This document shows positions 7,019-15,885 of a stretch of DNA of 43,310 nt, piece after piece. Origin of the DNA: a virus; the IMG/VR virus record IMGVR_UViG_3300045972_000230, positions 1 through 43,310 of that record; one strand, given 5' to 3'. Each line of letters opens with the position of its first letter. Position 1 is the stretch's first letter. A program made the position numbers and the translations under genes. Below the pieces are notes generated by a model, which was given only the letters and a program-made list of their open reading frames with translations, did not search any database and was not told where the DNA came from.

Positions 7019-7930
7019 TTACGGGTAGGCGGCGGTTGCGCCGACAATGTGGACGCCGGCCGTATCAAAGAGCAATCGCGCGGTCGTGCCTGTCGCCTGC
7101 GCGTAGTTGGACCCAGCGCCCGTGGTGTGCGTCTTGGTTGCGCCGGACGTGTTGTTGACGGTCTTGTAGTACGCGGCGGCATCCGTTGCGGGTGCGGGCC
7201 AGGTCACCAGGTTTCCACCAGCCCCCGTGAGCTGCACCGCGTCGAAGGCGTAGTTCGCCGCCGCGACAGAGAAGGCGCCCGCGGTTGCGACCGTGCACTT
7301 CCCGTGGACAGAGAATGGGGAACTACCCATCGCGGAGCCGGTGATGGGCTTCCACGCCTCAACGTTGCCTGCGGTAATGTAGAGGTATGTCGCGCCTCCT
7401 AGGCCGACTGCAACAACGGACGCCGCATAGACGTTAAGCCCTGAGGCCTGGTGCCCAAACGCGTTATCCGTGCCGACGTAGACCGAGTCTCCGACGCCGT
7501 AGATCAGACCGTAGTAGCTCGCGCCCGAGTCGTGCGCGGTGATAGCGCAACCTGCAGAGAGGCGCACGTCTCCGGCCGCCGCCGGCGCCGCTCCGAGAGC
7601 GACAAAGCCCGTCGTCGCGATCGTCTGCGCGCCGAAGTTGGGCGAAACCTTCGTCCCCGCGATCGCCGCCGTCGTGCTCACAAGCGCGTCGGTGATGAGC
7701 GCCGCCGCTGCCTGTTGCACGCCTCCTACGATCGAAGGAACGCCCGTGCCGGTGGGGACGGAGCCGCCGCCGCCGCCCGAGATCGTGATCGTCGTCCTAT
7801 CGTTCACCTCGTCATCGGTGACGACGGCGCCGACGATCTCGAGCTGCGACCTGTGCGGCAACAGCGCGCCGAGATATCGGATCGTCCACGCCTGAAAGTA
7901 CGTTTCGAGCCAGTTAGGGATGAATTGCAT
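7019..7930 (-). CDS. Tail fibre-like protein
   Basis: The 303-aa protein starts at ATG 7930 with GAGGT upstream. An N-terminal segment (MQFIPNWLETYFQAW, then EIVGAVVTDDEVNDRTTITI) leads into a Gly hinge (SGGGGGSVPTG) and a long Gly/Ala/Thr beta-rich body with repeated short strands. This composition and its place after the baseplate genes fit a trimeric fibre or receptor-binding subunit. No C-terminal chaperone or peptidase domain is recognisable. Confidence 0.7.
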   Translation of the reverse strand: MQFIPNWLETYFQAWTIRYLGALLPHRSQLEIVGAVVTDDEVNDRTTITISGGGGGSVPTGTGVPSIVGGVQQAAAALITDALVSTTAAIAGTKVSPNFGAQTIATTGFVALGAAPAAAGDVRLSAGCAITAHDSGASYYGLIYGVGDSVYVGTDNAFGHQASGLNVYAASVVAVGLGGATYLYITAGNVEAWKPITGSAMGSSPFSVHGKCTVATAGAFSVAAANYAFDAVQLTGAGGNLVTWPAPATDAAAYYKTVNNTSGATKTHTTGAGSNYAQATGTTARLLFDTAGVHIVGATAAYP

Positions 7931-7960
7931 TTTACAACCTCACGGGGACACGGAAAGCCA

Positions 7961-9103
7961 TCAGAAGGCGACTCCGCCGCCACCTACCGCGAAGCCAGGG
8001 AAAACCGTCGCCGTGCACAGCGCGAGCAGCTGCCCAGGCGCCCGAACGAGCGCATACGGAGTGTCGACCTTGAACTCCGCACTTACCCAGGTAGCACCGT
8101 AGGTGCGCGAGAGGACCACCGAACCCGTAGACTGAAGGCCAATCCAGTTCGCCCCGAGCGCGACGATCTTTGTTATGGCTTTCGATGCGTGCGTAAATGC
8201 CCACGTCCACGTCGCGCCGTCTGGCGACGTGTAGATCCTGCATGCGCTCGCCCCGTTGCTCACGAGCAGCATGAAGAGCCCTTGCTCGGCGCTGTATTCG
8301 ACAAGGTCGAAGCTCGTACCCGTGAGGCCGTGCGCAACGTCAGACTGCGCAGCAAACGTCACGCCGCCGTCCGTCGAGCGCCAGATCTTCTCGACGCCCA
8401 AGCCGCCTGCGTCGCGCCCAGCGATGACGATGACCCCGCCTCCCGCCGCAACGCTGATTCCGCTCGCAGCGCTACCACCTGGAACGCTGCAGGCCGTCCA
8501 CGTTGCTCGGTCGGTGGAACGACTCGAGGTGATCGGATTCACCCCGCCGCCGCTCGCACGGCACGCGAGGAACCACGCGCCGTGCGCGTCGTCATACACG
8601 ATCTGCACCTTGCCCACGATCGAATAGGTCGCGCCAGCCCAATCGATCGCGTTGGTTCGCCGCGTCCACGTCGACGTCGACGCGTTGAACTCATGAATCA
8701 CGTTGCCGTCGAGCGTAGAGATGAGCATGTCCCCGGAGGGGTCACACGCGATGCGGTGCAGCGTATCGGCGCCGGTGATGAGCTGGACACCCCACGACCA
8801 GCCAGCCGTGACTGAAGCCTTGCAATTCGTTGTTGCCTCGATGCCATACCAGGCACTCGTGACGGGGTTCCAAACCGCGTGAACAAATGACTGCGCGTTG
8901 CTCGCAGAGAAGTTGAGCGCCGGCTCTAGATCTTTGACGTCGAGCCGCGCCGAAAGCACGGCGGCAACGGCCTTGAGGTAAACGGTCCGGTCGGCGAGCG
9001 CCTCGATCGGAACGTTCACGCTCGACGCGTTCTCGGCATCGCCGTCGCTCGGGATCGTGATGCCGACCGGAAAGACGTTTGCACCCGCGTAGGTCGTCGA
9101 CAT
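7961..9103 (-). CDS. Tail fibre with beta-propeller (Asp-box) repeats
   Basis: The 380-aa protein has its ATG at 9103 immediately after the upstream TGA. The N-terminus (NVFPVGITIPSDGDAENAS, then VNVPIEALADR) resembles the baseplate-anchoring start of phage fibres. From about residue 75 onward, Asp-box-like turns recur: RSTDGGVTFA, TSPDGATWTWA and SRSTDRATWTA. These indicate a BNR/sialidase-type propeller. It probably recognises a host surface glycan. No sialidase catalytic arginine triad was identified, so binding rather than cleavage is the safer reading. Confidence 0.75.
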   Translation of the reverse strand: MSTTYAGANVFPVGITIPSDGDAENASSVNVPIEALADRTVYLKAVAAVLSARLDVKDLEPALNFSASNAQSFVHAVWNPVTSAWYGIEATTNCKASVTAGWSWGVQLITGADTLHRIACDPSGDMLISTLDGNVIHEFNASTSTWTRRTNAIDWAGATYSIVGKVQIVYDDAHGAWFLACRASGGGVNPITSSRSTDRATWTACSVPGGSAASGISVAAGGGVIVIAGRDAGGLGVEKIWRSTDGGVTFAAQSDVAHGLTGTSFDLVEYSAEQGLFMLLVSNGASACRIYTSPDGATWTWAFTHASKAITKIVALGANWIGLQSTGSVVLSRTYGATWVSAEFKVDTPYALVRAPGQLLALCTATVFPGFAVGGGGVAF

Positions 9104-9937
9104 TCAGGTCTCCCAATAGCGGCAGGTTATCGTGTTGCGTCCGCTCGGGACGCGCGTACCGGAGCCGCCGCCGAGCGACATGGCGCTCCACTGGCCCCAC
9201 GTCCCGTCAGGCTGCGACGCCGGGACCGTCGGATCGAAGAGGGTCGCGTCTGACGTCCAGATCACGGCGCGGACGTGCGAGTGCGCGGACTTGTTGTGCG
9301 CGATCTCGTTCAAGACCGCGTCGAACTCGACCCGCGTGACTTGGTGCCCGAGGCCCGCGTCGCGCGCGCCGTAGACGCGCCCGTCGCCCCAGAGGCCCGT
9401 GTCGGCCCATTGCGTCGGGTAGACGCACACCCAGAGGTCCCACCAGTAGCCCGCGCGCTCAGGGTTCGAGACCGAGTCCCAATTCCAGGCCGTCGAGCCT
9501 GCCGCGTAGGTCGTCACCGTGCCGTCGTGCGCCAGTTCGAGGCACACGCCCGCGCGGTTGTAGACGCGGACCCGCGGACGCGCGCTCAGGTACTCGTGCA
9601 CCGACCGCGCGATCGACAGCATCGATCCGATCTGGCGTGCGCGGTCGAGCCAGGTCACGAGCCGCGCCGCGTACTCGGCGTCTGTCTCAGCCTGCGCGCG
9701 GATCATGCCACGCGACTGGCCGATGAGCGGGAGCGCCGTTGCCGTCCCCTGCCCAGGCCAAGCCGCCTGGAGCGCCTGGAGCATGACCTCCGCCCCGACG
9801 TCGAGCGGCGCGATCATCGTCCAGAGGAAGCGGAAGCCCACGGTCTGCCCCGTGACGCCGCCGGGACGATCGCCCAGCCAGCCGACGGTGAACCGCCGGA
9901 AGACGTCCCGAAATCGCTGGACCACGCCGATGCTCAT
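9104..9937 (-). CDS. Tail protein I-like (baseplate to fibre connector)
   Basis: The start is ATG at 9937, overlapping the baseplate J gene stop (ATGA); the product is 277 aa. Position directly after gp25/W-like and J-like genes matches the W-J-I order of P2-type myophages, where gpI links baseplate and fibres. The N-terminal half is helical (QAETDAEYAARLVTWLDRAR). The C-terminal half is Trp/Gly-rich and beta (AGYWWDLWVCVYPTQW). Assignment is by synteny more than by sequence. Confidence 0.65.
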   Translation of the reverse strand: MSIGVVQRFRDVFRRFTVGWLGDRPGGVTGQTVGFRFLWTMIAPLDVGAEVMLQALQAAWPGQGTATALPLIGQSRGMIRAQAETDAEYAARLVTWLDRARQIGSMLSIARSVHEYLSARPRVRVYNRAGVCLELAHDGTVTTYAAGSTAWNWDSVSNPERAGYWWDLWVCVYPTQWADTGLWGDGRVYGARDAGLGHQVTRVEFDAVLNEIAHNKSAHSHVRAVIWTSDATLFDPTVPASQPDGTWGQWSAMSLGGGSGTRVPSGRNTITCRYWET

Positions 9938-11076
9938 ACGAGCCTCACCGAGACCGTGGCTGCGAGCGTCGCGACCTGCCCCGCGTTGATCGCGAGGTCG
10001 GCGCCGACGCCATCGATCGCGAAGATCGCCGGGTGCGCGGCTTTCGCCGTGCCTTCGATGTTCGTCGCGAAGAGGTAGCCCTGGGTCGCCGGGGCCTTCG
10101 CTACGCCGCTGATCGGGTAGGCCTTGACCATCAACAGAAGGGCAGCGATCACCGCGGCGCCGACGTCGTCCGCAGACAGGCCAACCGTACTGGTAGCCCA
10201 CACGGTCAGCGTTTTGGCGAACGCGACCGGGGACGCGGCCACCACGACCGACGTCACCGAGTCAGGACGCGCCACGCGCTCGACCGATGCACGTACCGCC
10301 GTGAGGTCATCGGCAACAGGCGCCCCGCTCGGGGAGGCAACGTAGACCGTTACGATCCCCGTCAGAGGATCCGCGACGATCGCGCGCCGGTTGATGTCGA
10401 CGGGCGAGCCGTCGGTGCGCGTCGCGACGTCGACCGCGTACGCGTACGCACCTCGCGAGCCAAGCAGCGAGAGCGCCGACAGCTTGTCGCGGCACGTCTG
10501 GCGGAGGCTCTCGTCGTCCTGCGCGTCGGAGCCGACGACGCTTTCCGGGTTCGTGACCGTGACGCCAAGAAGCTGCGTCTGGAGCGTCGAGATCAGGCCA
10601 GGGGCCCGCGAGCTCGCCGACCCGACCTCGAGCGCCTGGATCGCAACCAGCTGCGTCGCCCCAACGGTGAGGAGCGAAAGGGCCTCCGTCGTCCGGTAGG
10701 CGACCGTCACGCCGCCCGCGATCGCGGTCACGATGACCGACCCGGCCGCGTTGGTGTAGACGCCGCCGCCCGTGTTCGTGAAGAGGACCCGGCCCGTTGC
10801 GAACGTCGCCGGGCGCGCGGTCACGCCGTAGACCGAGTACGCCAGGAGCCGGAGCCAGCCACCCTCTGCCGTGTCGAGGAATCCCGACTTGGCAAAGGCG
10901 GCCATCACGTCGGTGAAGCCTGCGTAGCTCCGCGCGACCGTGCGGAGGATGCTCCGGAACGCGCCACCGACGCGCCAGGAGCGCGCGGGGATCTTCAGCG
11001 TCTCGAGCGTCGCCAGGAACGTCTCGAGCGCCTGCGCTTCGGTGACCGGCGTGAAGAGATCCGAAATCGACAGCAT
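9934..11076 (-). CDS. Baseplate J-like protein
   Basis: The 380-aa protein has its start overlapping the previous stop as TGATG. It follows the baseplate J/Mu gp47 pattern: a helical N-terminus (FRSILRTVARSYAGFTDVMA), GFLDTAEGGWLRLLAYSVYG, a beta insert, then DDESLRQTCRDKLSAL with the conserved acidic-R turn and LGSRGAYAYAV. The C-terminal alpha/beta part contains VYVASPSGAPV. It forms the wedge ring of the contractile-tail baseplate, next to the gp25/W-like protein. Confidence 0.9.
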   Translation of the reverse strand: MLSISDLFTPVTEAQALETFLATLETLKIPARSWRVGGAFRSILRTVARSYAGFTDVMAAFAKSGFLDTAEGGWLRLLAYSVYGVTARPATFATGRVLFTNTGGGVYTNAAGSVIVTAIAGGVTVAYRTTEALSLLTVGATQLVAIQALEVGSASSRAPGLISTLQTQLLGVTVTNPESVVGSDAQDDESLRQTCRDKLSALSLLGSRGAYAYAVDVATRTDGSPVDINRRAIVADPLTGIVTVYVASPSGAPVADDLTAVRASVERVARPDSVTSVVVAASPVAFAKTLTVWATSTVGLSADDVGAAVIAALLLMVKAYPISGVAKAPATQGYLFATNIEGTAKAAHPAIFAIDGVGADLAINAGQVATLAATVSVRLV

Positions 11077-11447
11077 CAGGCCACCCTCCGAACGCCGTTG
11101 CCGTCACGAGCCAGCTTGATCCCGAGCACACCCTCGTCCGCGACCACGCGGATCGCGATCTCGTACGCGCCCGGGCTCGAGCTCGTCACCGACGCGCTCA
11201 CATCGAGGACGCGATCGTCCTTCCGGAACTCGGCGCAGATCCCGGTCTCGATCGTCGTCAGGACCACCGACGCGCGGCTCGAGCTCGAAAGGCGACCATC
11301 GAGACCGAACCCGCGCGCGGGATCGTCGATGTTCGAGCCAGGGGCCTCGATCAGCCGGTGATAGAGGTCCTGGAACAGCTCCTCGAGCGGATCGTCCAGC
11401 TCCGCGCCGAACGGGTCGAGGTCGTCAAGGCATCGTGCGTCCGTCAT
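11076..11447 (-). CDS. Baseplate wedge gp25/W-like protein
   Basis: The 123-aa protein lies directly before the J-like gene, where gpW or gp25-like subunits are found. The N-terminal acidic helix (LDDLDPFGAELDDPLEELFQ) is followed by VVLTTIETGICAEFRKDDRV, similar in layout to gp25-like proteins, and then beta strands (AYEIAIRVVADEG). The call combines modest similarity with strong synteny. Confidence 0.7.
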   Translation of the reverse strand: MTDARCLDDLDPFGAELDDPLEELFQDLYHRLIEAPGSNIDDPARGFGLDGRLSSSSRASVVLTTIETGICAEFRKDDRVLDVSASVTSSSPGAYEIAIRVVADEGVLGIKLARDGNGVRRVA

Positions 11448-11449
11448 GG

Positions 11450-12673
11450 CTAGTCGCTCACCACGCGGATTGACGTCGCCGCGACGGAGGCCGCCGCGAC
11501 CGCAGCGGAGACGCCGCCGAGCGCCGTCGCGACCGTCGCACCAGGCGTTGCCATCCCCAGCGCGAACGCGGGAAACAGCGGCGCAGCAGCCGCCGCCGAT
11601 GTCAGCGTCGCGATGTAGGCGCCGATCGCGCCGAGCGCCGTGACGATCAGGGATATTTGCGCCTGCGTCCCCGTCGCGAGCGCGATCGGCGACGTGGCGA
11701 GCCCGATCTCGAGGAGCAGCGGGAGCGCCTCGACCCCGCCCTTGAACGAGTGCACGAAGGCGCGCGGCGGCGTGTCGGCCGTGAACGACACGAGCACCTC
11801 CGACCCCGGCATCAGCTGCGCCGCGATCCCTGGCACGCCAAACCAGAGCGGGAAGGGAACCGCGTTCGGCGCATCGCCGAGCAGATCGATCGCCTGCAGC
11901 ACGACGTCCGACTGCGCGGGGCCTTGGAGGACGACGCGGTAGCGGTACGTCTTGAGGAACGGGAGGCCCGCCTTGCCCGCGACCAGCGCCGCTAGGCCCT
12001 TCTGGAGCCTCGACCCCGCCGAGTCAGCACACCAGGCCGTCGCGCGCGCGCCGCCGCCCGCCGTCCACGTCTGCTCGACGTCGCGGACGATGAGCGGCCC
12101 GTCGAACCGGAGCGGGTCGAGGAGGATCGTGCCGGGCGCGATCGGGTCGTCGCTCGCGAGCTCCAACGTCCTCGTCAGAGGGTCGAAGGTGAGGATATCG
12201 ACGCTCGTCGGGTCGTAGGGCAGAGGGAGCCTCGGCCCGACCATCGTGACGCCCTGGAGCGTGACGTACCAAGCCGACGATCCGAAGACCGCCGACGCCG
12301 GGCCCGCGCAACGCACCTGACCCTCGGGGAGCGGCACCGGGAGCGCGTCGACTACGACCTCGCCGACCTCGGCCGCCGTGACCGAGTAGACCGTCGTCGA
12401 CAGCGGAGCCGGGAAGATGTGAAGCGGAAGCACCGCCTTCCCCCAGCCACCGCCGCCGCCAAGGACTCGGATCTTGCCCGACTTGGCGAACGCGCCCGAG
12501 GCATTCGGATCGATCGTGCCCAAGAGCGCATTCAGGCCGATCGTGAGCACGCACGGTCCGGACGGAACGATCCCGGTTTCGTCGAGCGTCACATCGACGT
12601 CGGCGAACCAGACGCCGGTCTCCGGCGTGACGAGACGCACCGACGTCGCTTGAAGCTGATTCAGGAGGAGCAT
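11450..12673 (-). CDS. Baseplate hub or spike-region protein
   Basis: The 407-aa protein has its start overlapping the previous stop as TAATG. It is mostly beta, with a segment PGSEVLVSFTADTPPRAFVH resembling the G-x-V-x-V-x-F strand of gp5/gpV OB folds that sit at spike bases. It ends in an Ala-rich helical tail of about 80 residues. In contractile-tail gene order the hub (gpD/gp27-like) and spike (gpV) lie here, and no other hub gene is obvious. Hub, spike or a fusion are all possible. Confidence 0.55.
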   Translation of the reverse strand: MLLLNQLQATSVRLVTPETGVWFADVDVTLDETGIVPSGPCVLTIGLNALLGTIDPNASGAFAKSGKIRVLGGGGGWGKAVLPLHIFPAPLSTTVYSVTAAEVGEVVVDALPVPLPEGQVRCAGPASAVFGSSAWYVTLQGVTMVGPRLPLPYDPTSVDILTFDPLTRTLELASDDPIAPGTILLDPLRFDGPLIVRDVEQTWTAGGGARATAWCADSAGSRLQKGLAALVAGKAGLPFLKTYRYRVVLQGPAQSDVVLQAIDLLGDAPNAVPFPLWFGVPGIAAQLMPGSEVLVSFTADTPPRAFVHSFKGGVEALPLLLEIGLATSPIALATGTQAQISLIVTALGAIGAYIATLTSAAAAAPLFPAFALGMATPGATVATALGGVSAAVAAASVAATSIRVVSD

Positions 12674-13218
12674 TAGCCGCCAAGCCCCTTCGCTTGCGCC
12701 GTGAGCGCCGCCATTTGGACCTCGGCCTCATCCTGCGCAGTCGGCATGGGCACCGCTACCGCTGGGATCGCCGCGATGGGCCGCGAGAGCGTGGGCAGCG
12801 GCTTGCGGTACTGCAGAAAGGCGATCGTGTACGTCCACTTGCCGGTGTCGCTCTGGACAGGCTGCGAGACGTCGGTCACGACGACCTCGGTGATCCCGTG
12901 CGGCGGGCCGTTGATGATCGGGTGCTTGATCCCGAGCGCCATCCCGAGCAGCCCCGGCTTCGGGGGCGCGAGGATCGGCGCGAAGAGGTTCCAGGCCAGG
13001 AAGTGCTCCGGGAGCCACAGGTCGATCTCGACCGTGAACTTGGAGAGCCCGGCGCCCTTGTAGACGACCGTCGCGCCGCTGTAGCCGTAGGCGGGCCGGA
13101 TGTCCCACTCGCGCGGCGAGTCGAGGCCCTTGACGGTCGCCACGCCGGGCGAGCGCATCGGGCCCAGAACGATGTACGGCTGCTTGGGGAAGCCCGTCAG
13201 GAGCGTGGACATCGTCAT
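12673..13218 (-). CDS. Tail protein between tape measure and hub
   Basis: The start is ATG at 13218 (ATGA overlap; a second Met two codons later is an alternative). The product is 181 aa. The middle (DSPREWDIRPAYGYSGATVV, then SKFTVEIDLWLPEHFLAWN) looks like a compact beta domain. The end (PTAQDEAEVQMAALTAQAK) is helical. Proteins in this slot often join the tape measure to the baseplate hub. The family is not named with confidence. Confidence 0.6.
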   Translation of the reverse strand: MTMSTLLTGFPKQPYIVLGPMRSPGVATVKGLDSPREWDIRPAYGYSGATVVYKGAGLSKFTVEIDLWLPEHFLAWNLFAPILAPPKPGLLGMALGIKHPIINGPPHGITEVVVTDVSQPVQSDTGKWTYTIAFLQYRKPLPTLSRPIAAIPAVAVPMPTAQDEAEVQMAALTAQAKGLGG

Positions 13219-15239
13219 GCCTGCACCGGCAGGCCCGCGTTGACGAGCGCGTCCTCTACGGCCTTGGTCAGCCGAGCGAGGAACGAGACGTCCGACATTT
13301 GAGCGACCGTCGCCGAGCTCGCGCCGCCCGCGTGGATGTGGACGACGATCGGAGCACGTGCGCCACCGCCGCCGCCCGACCCCCCGCCGCCCGACGGCGC
13401 CGCCGGTACGTCGACCATCGCGCCGACCTTGCGCGCGAGCGCGGGAGCCCCGTCATCGACGCCCTGCTCCGTCCCGGCGGGCAGCGCCCGACCCAGCACG
13501 CGGAACTCCTTCGAAGGCGAGGCGATCCCGAGCACCAGCTTGAATTTCTTCTTGGTGTCCTCGGCCATCTCGCCGACGCCTTTGAGCAGCGACGACGCGC
13601 CGAGCTTCAGCCCGTCGAGCAGACCCGCCGGGATCGCCTTCCCGATTGCCCCCCATGCGATGTCGAGGAACGCGCCCCCGAGCTCCTTGACCTTCTTGAT
13701 CGTCGCCGTGATCGCCTTGACGATCCCGTACATGACCGCGCCCACGAGGATGATCGGCGCGAGAGACCCCGCGATGACAGCACCCATCACCACGAAGGCC
13801 GCGCCCAGCATGAGTGCCGCGACCTTCCCCGCCGTGAGTGCCAGCTTCAGGAGGTCGCCCTTCTTGACCACCTCCGAGTCTCCAAAGATGTCCTTCACTG
13901 CATTCCGCAGCTTCAGATAGACGATGTACGCCTGCAGCGCGCCAATCACGACGCCCTGGAAATACGCCTTTGCGAGCGGGATCCCGGCGGTCAACACCTT
14001 GACCATCCCGTCTCCGAACGCCGTGACCAGCAACTTCAGCGTGCCACCCGTTACGGTGCTTGTGTCGAAGAGCTTACCGAGCTCGCTCATGGGCTTGAGG
14101 AGCGGCTCCAGGTTCACGCCCGACGTGAGGCCCGCGAGCTTCTCGTGAAACTTCTCGGTCATCACCTCGAGCGACATCATCTTCCGGAGGTTCAAGCCCC
14201 CGAACTTCGCCTCCATCGCGTCGCGCAGCGCTTTCGCGCCGTCGCCGAGCTTCACGCGACCCTCGCGCAGGGCCTTTTGCGCCGCGCCGATGCTGGTCTT
14301 TGTGCCCGTCGCGAGCGCGCGCGCGACGTCGTCAAAGTCCAGGTTCCCGAAGCCCTCGAGCATCTCGCGCGGATCGATCCTCATCCGGCCAAGCAGGCGC
14401 CCGCGCTCGATAAAGTCCTTGATCTTCCCGCCCGCCTCGTCTCCGAGCGCCGCCGACGCCTGGCCGATCGCGTTGAACGCGTCGACCGTCGCCTGGCCGC
14501 CGAGCTTCACCTTCATCAACGAGATCGCGAGATCGTTGAGCGCCGCCTTCGACGTCGGGAGCTTGTTCGCCAGTTCGTCGACTTGGGAGCCGAGGTTCGC
14601 CGCGTTCCGCGCCGTGCCCGACCACGCCTCGCGCAAGAGGCCCGCCGAGCGCGCCGCGTTGCCGCTCAGGATGATGAACTTCCCGAGCGCGTAGATCGCG
14701 CCCGCGACCGCCGCACCGACGGCCACCACCGCCGCCGCCGCCGCCGCCCCGGCGAGCGTCACGAGCCCGAGACCGGCCGAGCCGCCCGCCGCGCCGAGCA
14801 CGTCCTTCAGAGACGAGAACTGGCCGACCAACGACGCGACCGGACCGCCCGCCTTTCCGATCGCCGCCGTCACTTGCGCGGTGTCCTGCTTCGTCTTCGC
14901 TTGGGACTCCTTCAACTGCGCGGCGGCCTTCTTCTTCTGTTCGAGGTACTTCTTCTCTTTTTGCGCGACCGCGTCGTAGCTCGAGCCCTGCTTCACGAGC
15001 GCGAGCGACGCCGCCGACACGCCGTCGCGGAGCACCGCGATCTTTGCCGCGAGCGCCGTCTTTGCGGCCTTGACCTCGTCGCTCGTCCCGCGCAGTTGAC
15101 GCAGCGTCCCCGACATCGCCTTGATTTCGCTGGAGGCGCCCATGATGCGATCGCGCAGGCTCTCGACCGAATCCGCCGCGTCATCCGCGTTGGTTTCGAC
15201 CGGAACCCCGATCGGGACTTTGAGCTCCTCACCCGCCAC
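13215..15239 (-). CDS. Tape measure protein
   Basis: The 674-aa protein starts at GTG 15239, overlapping the end of the tail-chaperone frameshift extension. It shows the usual pattern: a long helical N-terminus with coiled coil (RDRIMGASSEIKAMSGTLRQ, then KKYLEQKKKAAAQLKESQAK) and two strongly hydrophobic blocks (VTLAGAAAAAAVVAVGAAVA near 180 and GKVAALMLGAAFVVMGAVIA near 475). The C-terminal stretch contains a Gly/Ser linker. It sets tail length and occupies the tail tube before DNA ejection. At 674 aa it is at the short end of the range, suggesting a tail near 100 nm. Confidence 0.9.
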   Translation of the reverse strand: MAGEELKVPIGVPVETNADDAADSVESLRDRIMGASSEIKAMSGTLRQLRGTSDEVKAAKTALAAKIAVLRDGVSAASLALVKQGSSYDAVAQKEKKYLEQKKKAAAQLKESQAKTKQDTAQVTAAIGKAGGPVASLVGQFSSLKDVLGAAGGSAGLGLVTLAGAAAAAAVVAVGAAVAGAIYALGKFIILSGNAARSAGLLREAWSGTARNAANLGSQVDELANKLPTSKAALNDLAISLMKVKLGGQATVDAFNAIGQASAALGDEAGGKIKDFIERGRLLGRMRIDPREMLEGFGNLDFDDVARALATGTKTSIGAAQKALREGRVKLGDGAKALRDAMEAKFGGLNLRKMMSLEVMTEKFHEKLAGLTSGVNLEPLLKPMSELGKLFDTSTVTGGTLKLLVTAFGDGMVKVLTAGIPLAKAYFQGVVIGALQAYIVYLKLRNAVKDIFGDSEVVKKGDLLKLALTAGKVAALMLGAAFVVMGAVIAGSLAPIILVGAVMYGIVKAITATIKKVKELGGAFLDIAWGAIGKAIPAGLLDGLKLGASSLLKGVGEMAEDTKKKFKLVLGIASPSKEFRVLGRALPAGTEQGVDDGAPALARKVGAMVDVPAAPSGGGGSGGGGGARAPIVVHIHAGGASSATVAQMSDVSFLARLTKAVEDALVNAGLPVQA

Positions 15240-15848
15240 TCTTCGCGATCCTCCTCAGGTCAGAGAACGCCGCCGCCACAAGTCGACCGCCCGCCGCCGC
15301 ACGCCACCGCCGCGGCTCGCTCACCTCGTCACCCCGGTGCGGCGCCTCGAGAAACGCCTGGAGGCACTCCCCCGCCATGACCTCAGAGGCCTTGGCGTCG
15401 TTGACGAGGTCTAGAATTTCCCCTCGATCTTCTTGCTCCGCACGCGGTGAAGGCTCGCCAGCGCGTCACACGTCCGGCTCGCCAGACCGCCGTACGAGCG
15501 CACGATCGACGCGTACGTCTCCGCCGTCGGGTGGACGACTGCCGGCGCCGTGAACTCGTACATTTCCGCGGCGCTCGCCAGGCCCTCGGCCGCGACCGTC
15601 GCGTCGACGAACCGCCGGAACGCCAGGTCCGCGCCGAGCTTCACCACGATGATCCCGGACTCACCGAGATCCGGATCGACCACCATCGCGAAGTCGACCC
15701 CGAGCTTCCCGAGCTCGGCCGCGAACTTCGACTCCAGCTCGAGCGCCGCGATCTCCGACGCCTCGCGCGTGGCGACCTGGAGCAGCTCGCGCTCCGCCTT
15801 CTCCGCTCGCAGCCGCTTCAGCTTCTCCGCGCTCGTCTCTTCAGCCAT
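15229..15848 (-). CDS. Tail assembly chaperone -1 frameshift product (GT-like)
   Basis: Just before the TAG of the upstream frame (15411-15413) the minus strand reads GAG GGG AAA TTC TAG. A -1 shift on GGGGAAA (15423-15417) opens a frame that continues without stops to TGA at 15229-15231. It reads GEILDLVNDAKASEVMAGEC onward and ends RRIAKSGG, with the stop just inside the tape measure gene. A G plus GT pair placed right before the tape measure is the conserved arrangement in long-tailed phages. The heptamer is not the classic GGGAAAG, so slippage efficiency is uncertain. An independent start at the internal ATG (15378) is an alternative. Confidence 0.6.
15411..15848 (-). CDS. Tail assembly chaperone (G-like)
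   Basis: The 145-aa protein starts at ATG 15848 with GGAG upstream. The N-terminus is charged and helical (EKLKRLRAEKAERELLQV). A middle alpha/beta part follows (GIIVVKLGADLAFRRFVDAT), and the end is basic (HRVRSKKIEGKF). Position between the tail tube and tape measure genes is typical of the gene whose product escorts the tape measure. A -1 frameshift near its end would add about 60 residues. Confidence 0.75.
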   Translation of the reverse strand: MAEETSAEKLKRLRAEKAERELLQVATREASEIAALELESKFAAELGKLGVDFAMVVDPDLGESGIIVVKLGADLAFRRFVDATVAAEGLASAAEMYEFTAPAVVHPTAETYASIVRSYGGLASRTCDALASLHRVRSKKIEGKF

Positions 15849-15885
15849 GGGATCTCCGTTCGTCGTGGTGGTGCGCGACCGCCGA

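Noticed and set aside
13299-15380. 693-aa plus-strand frame opposite the tape measure gene
   Set aside because: It is Arg/Leu/Asp-rich shadow composition. The minus strand encodes a tape measure protein with expected features and position.
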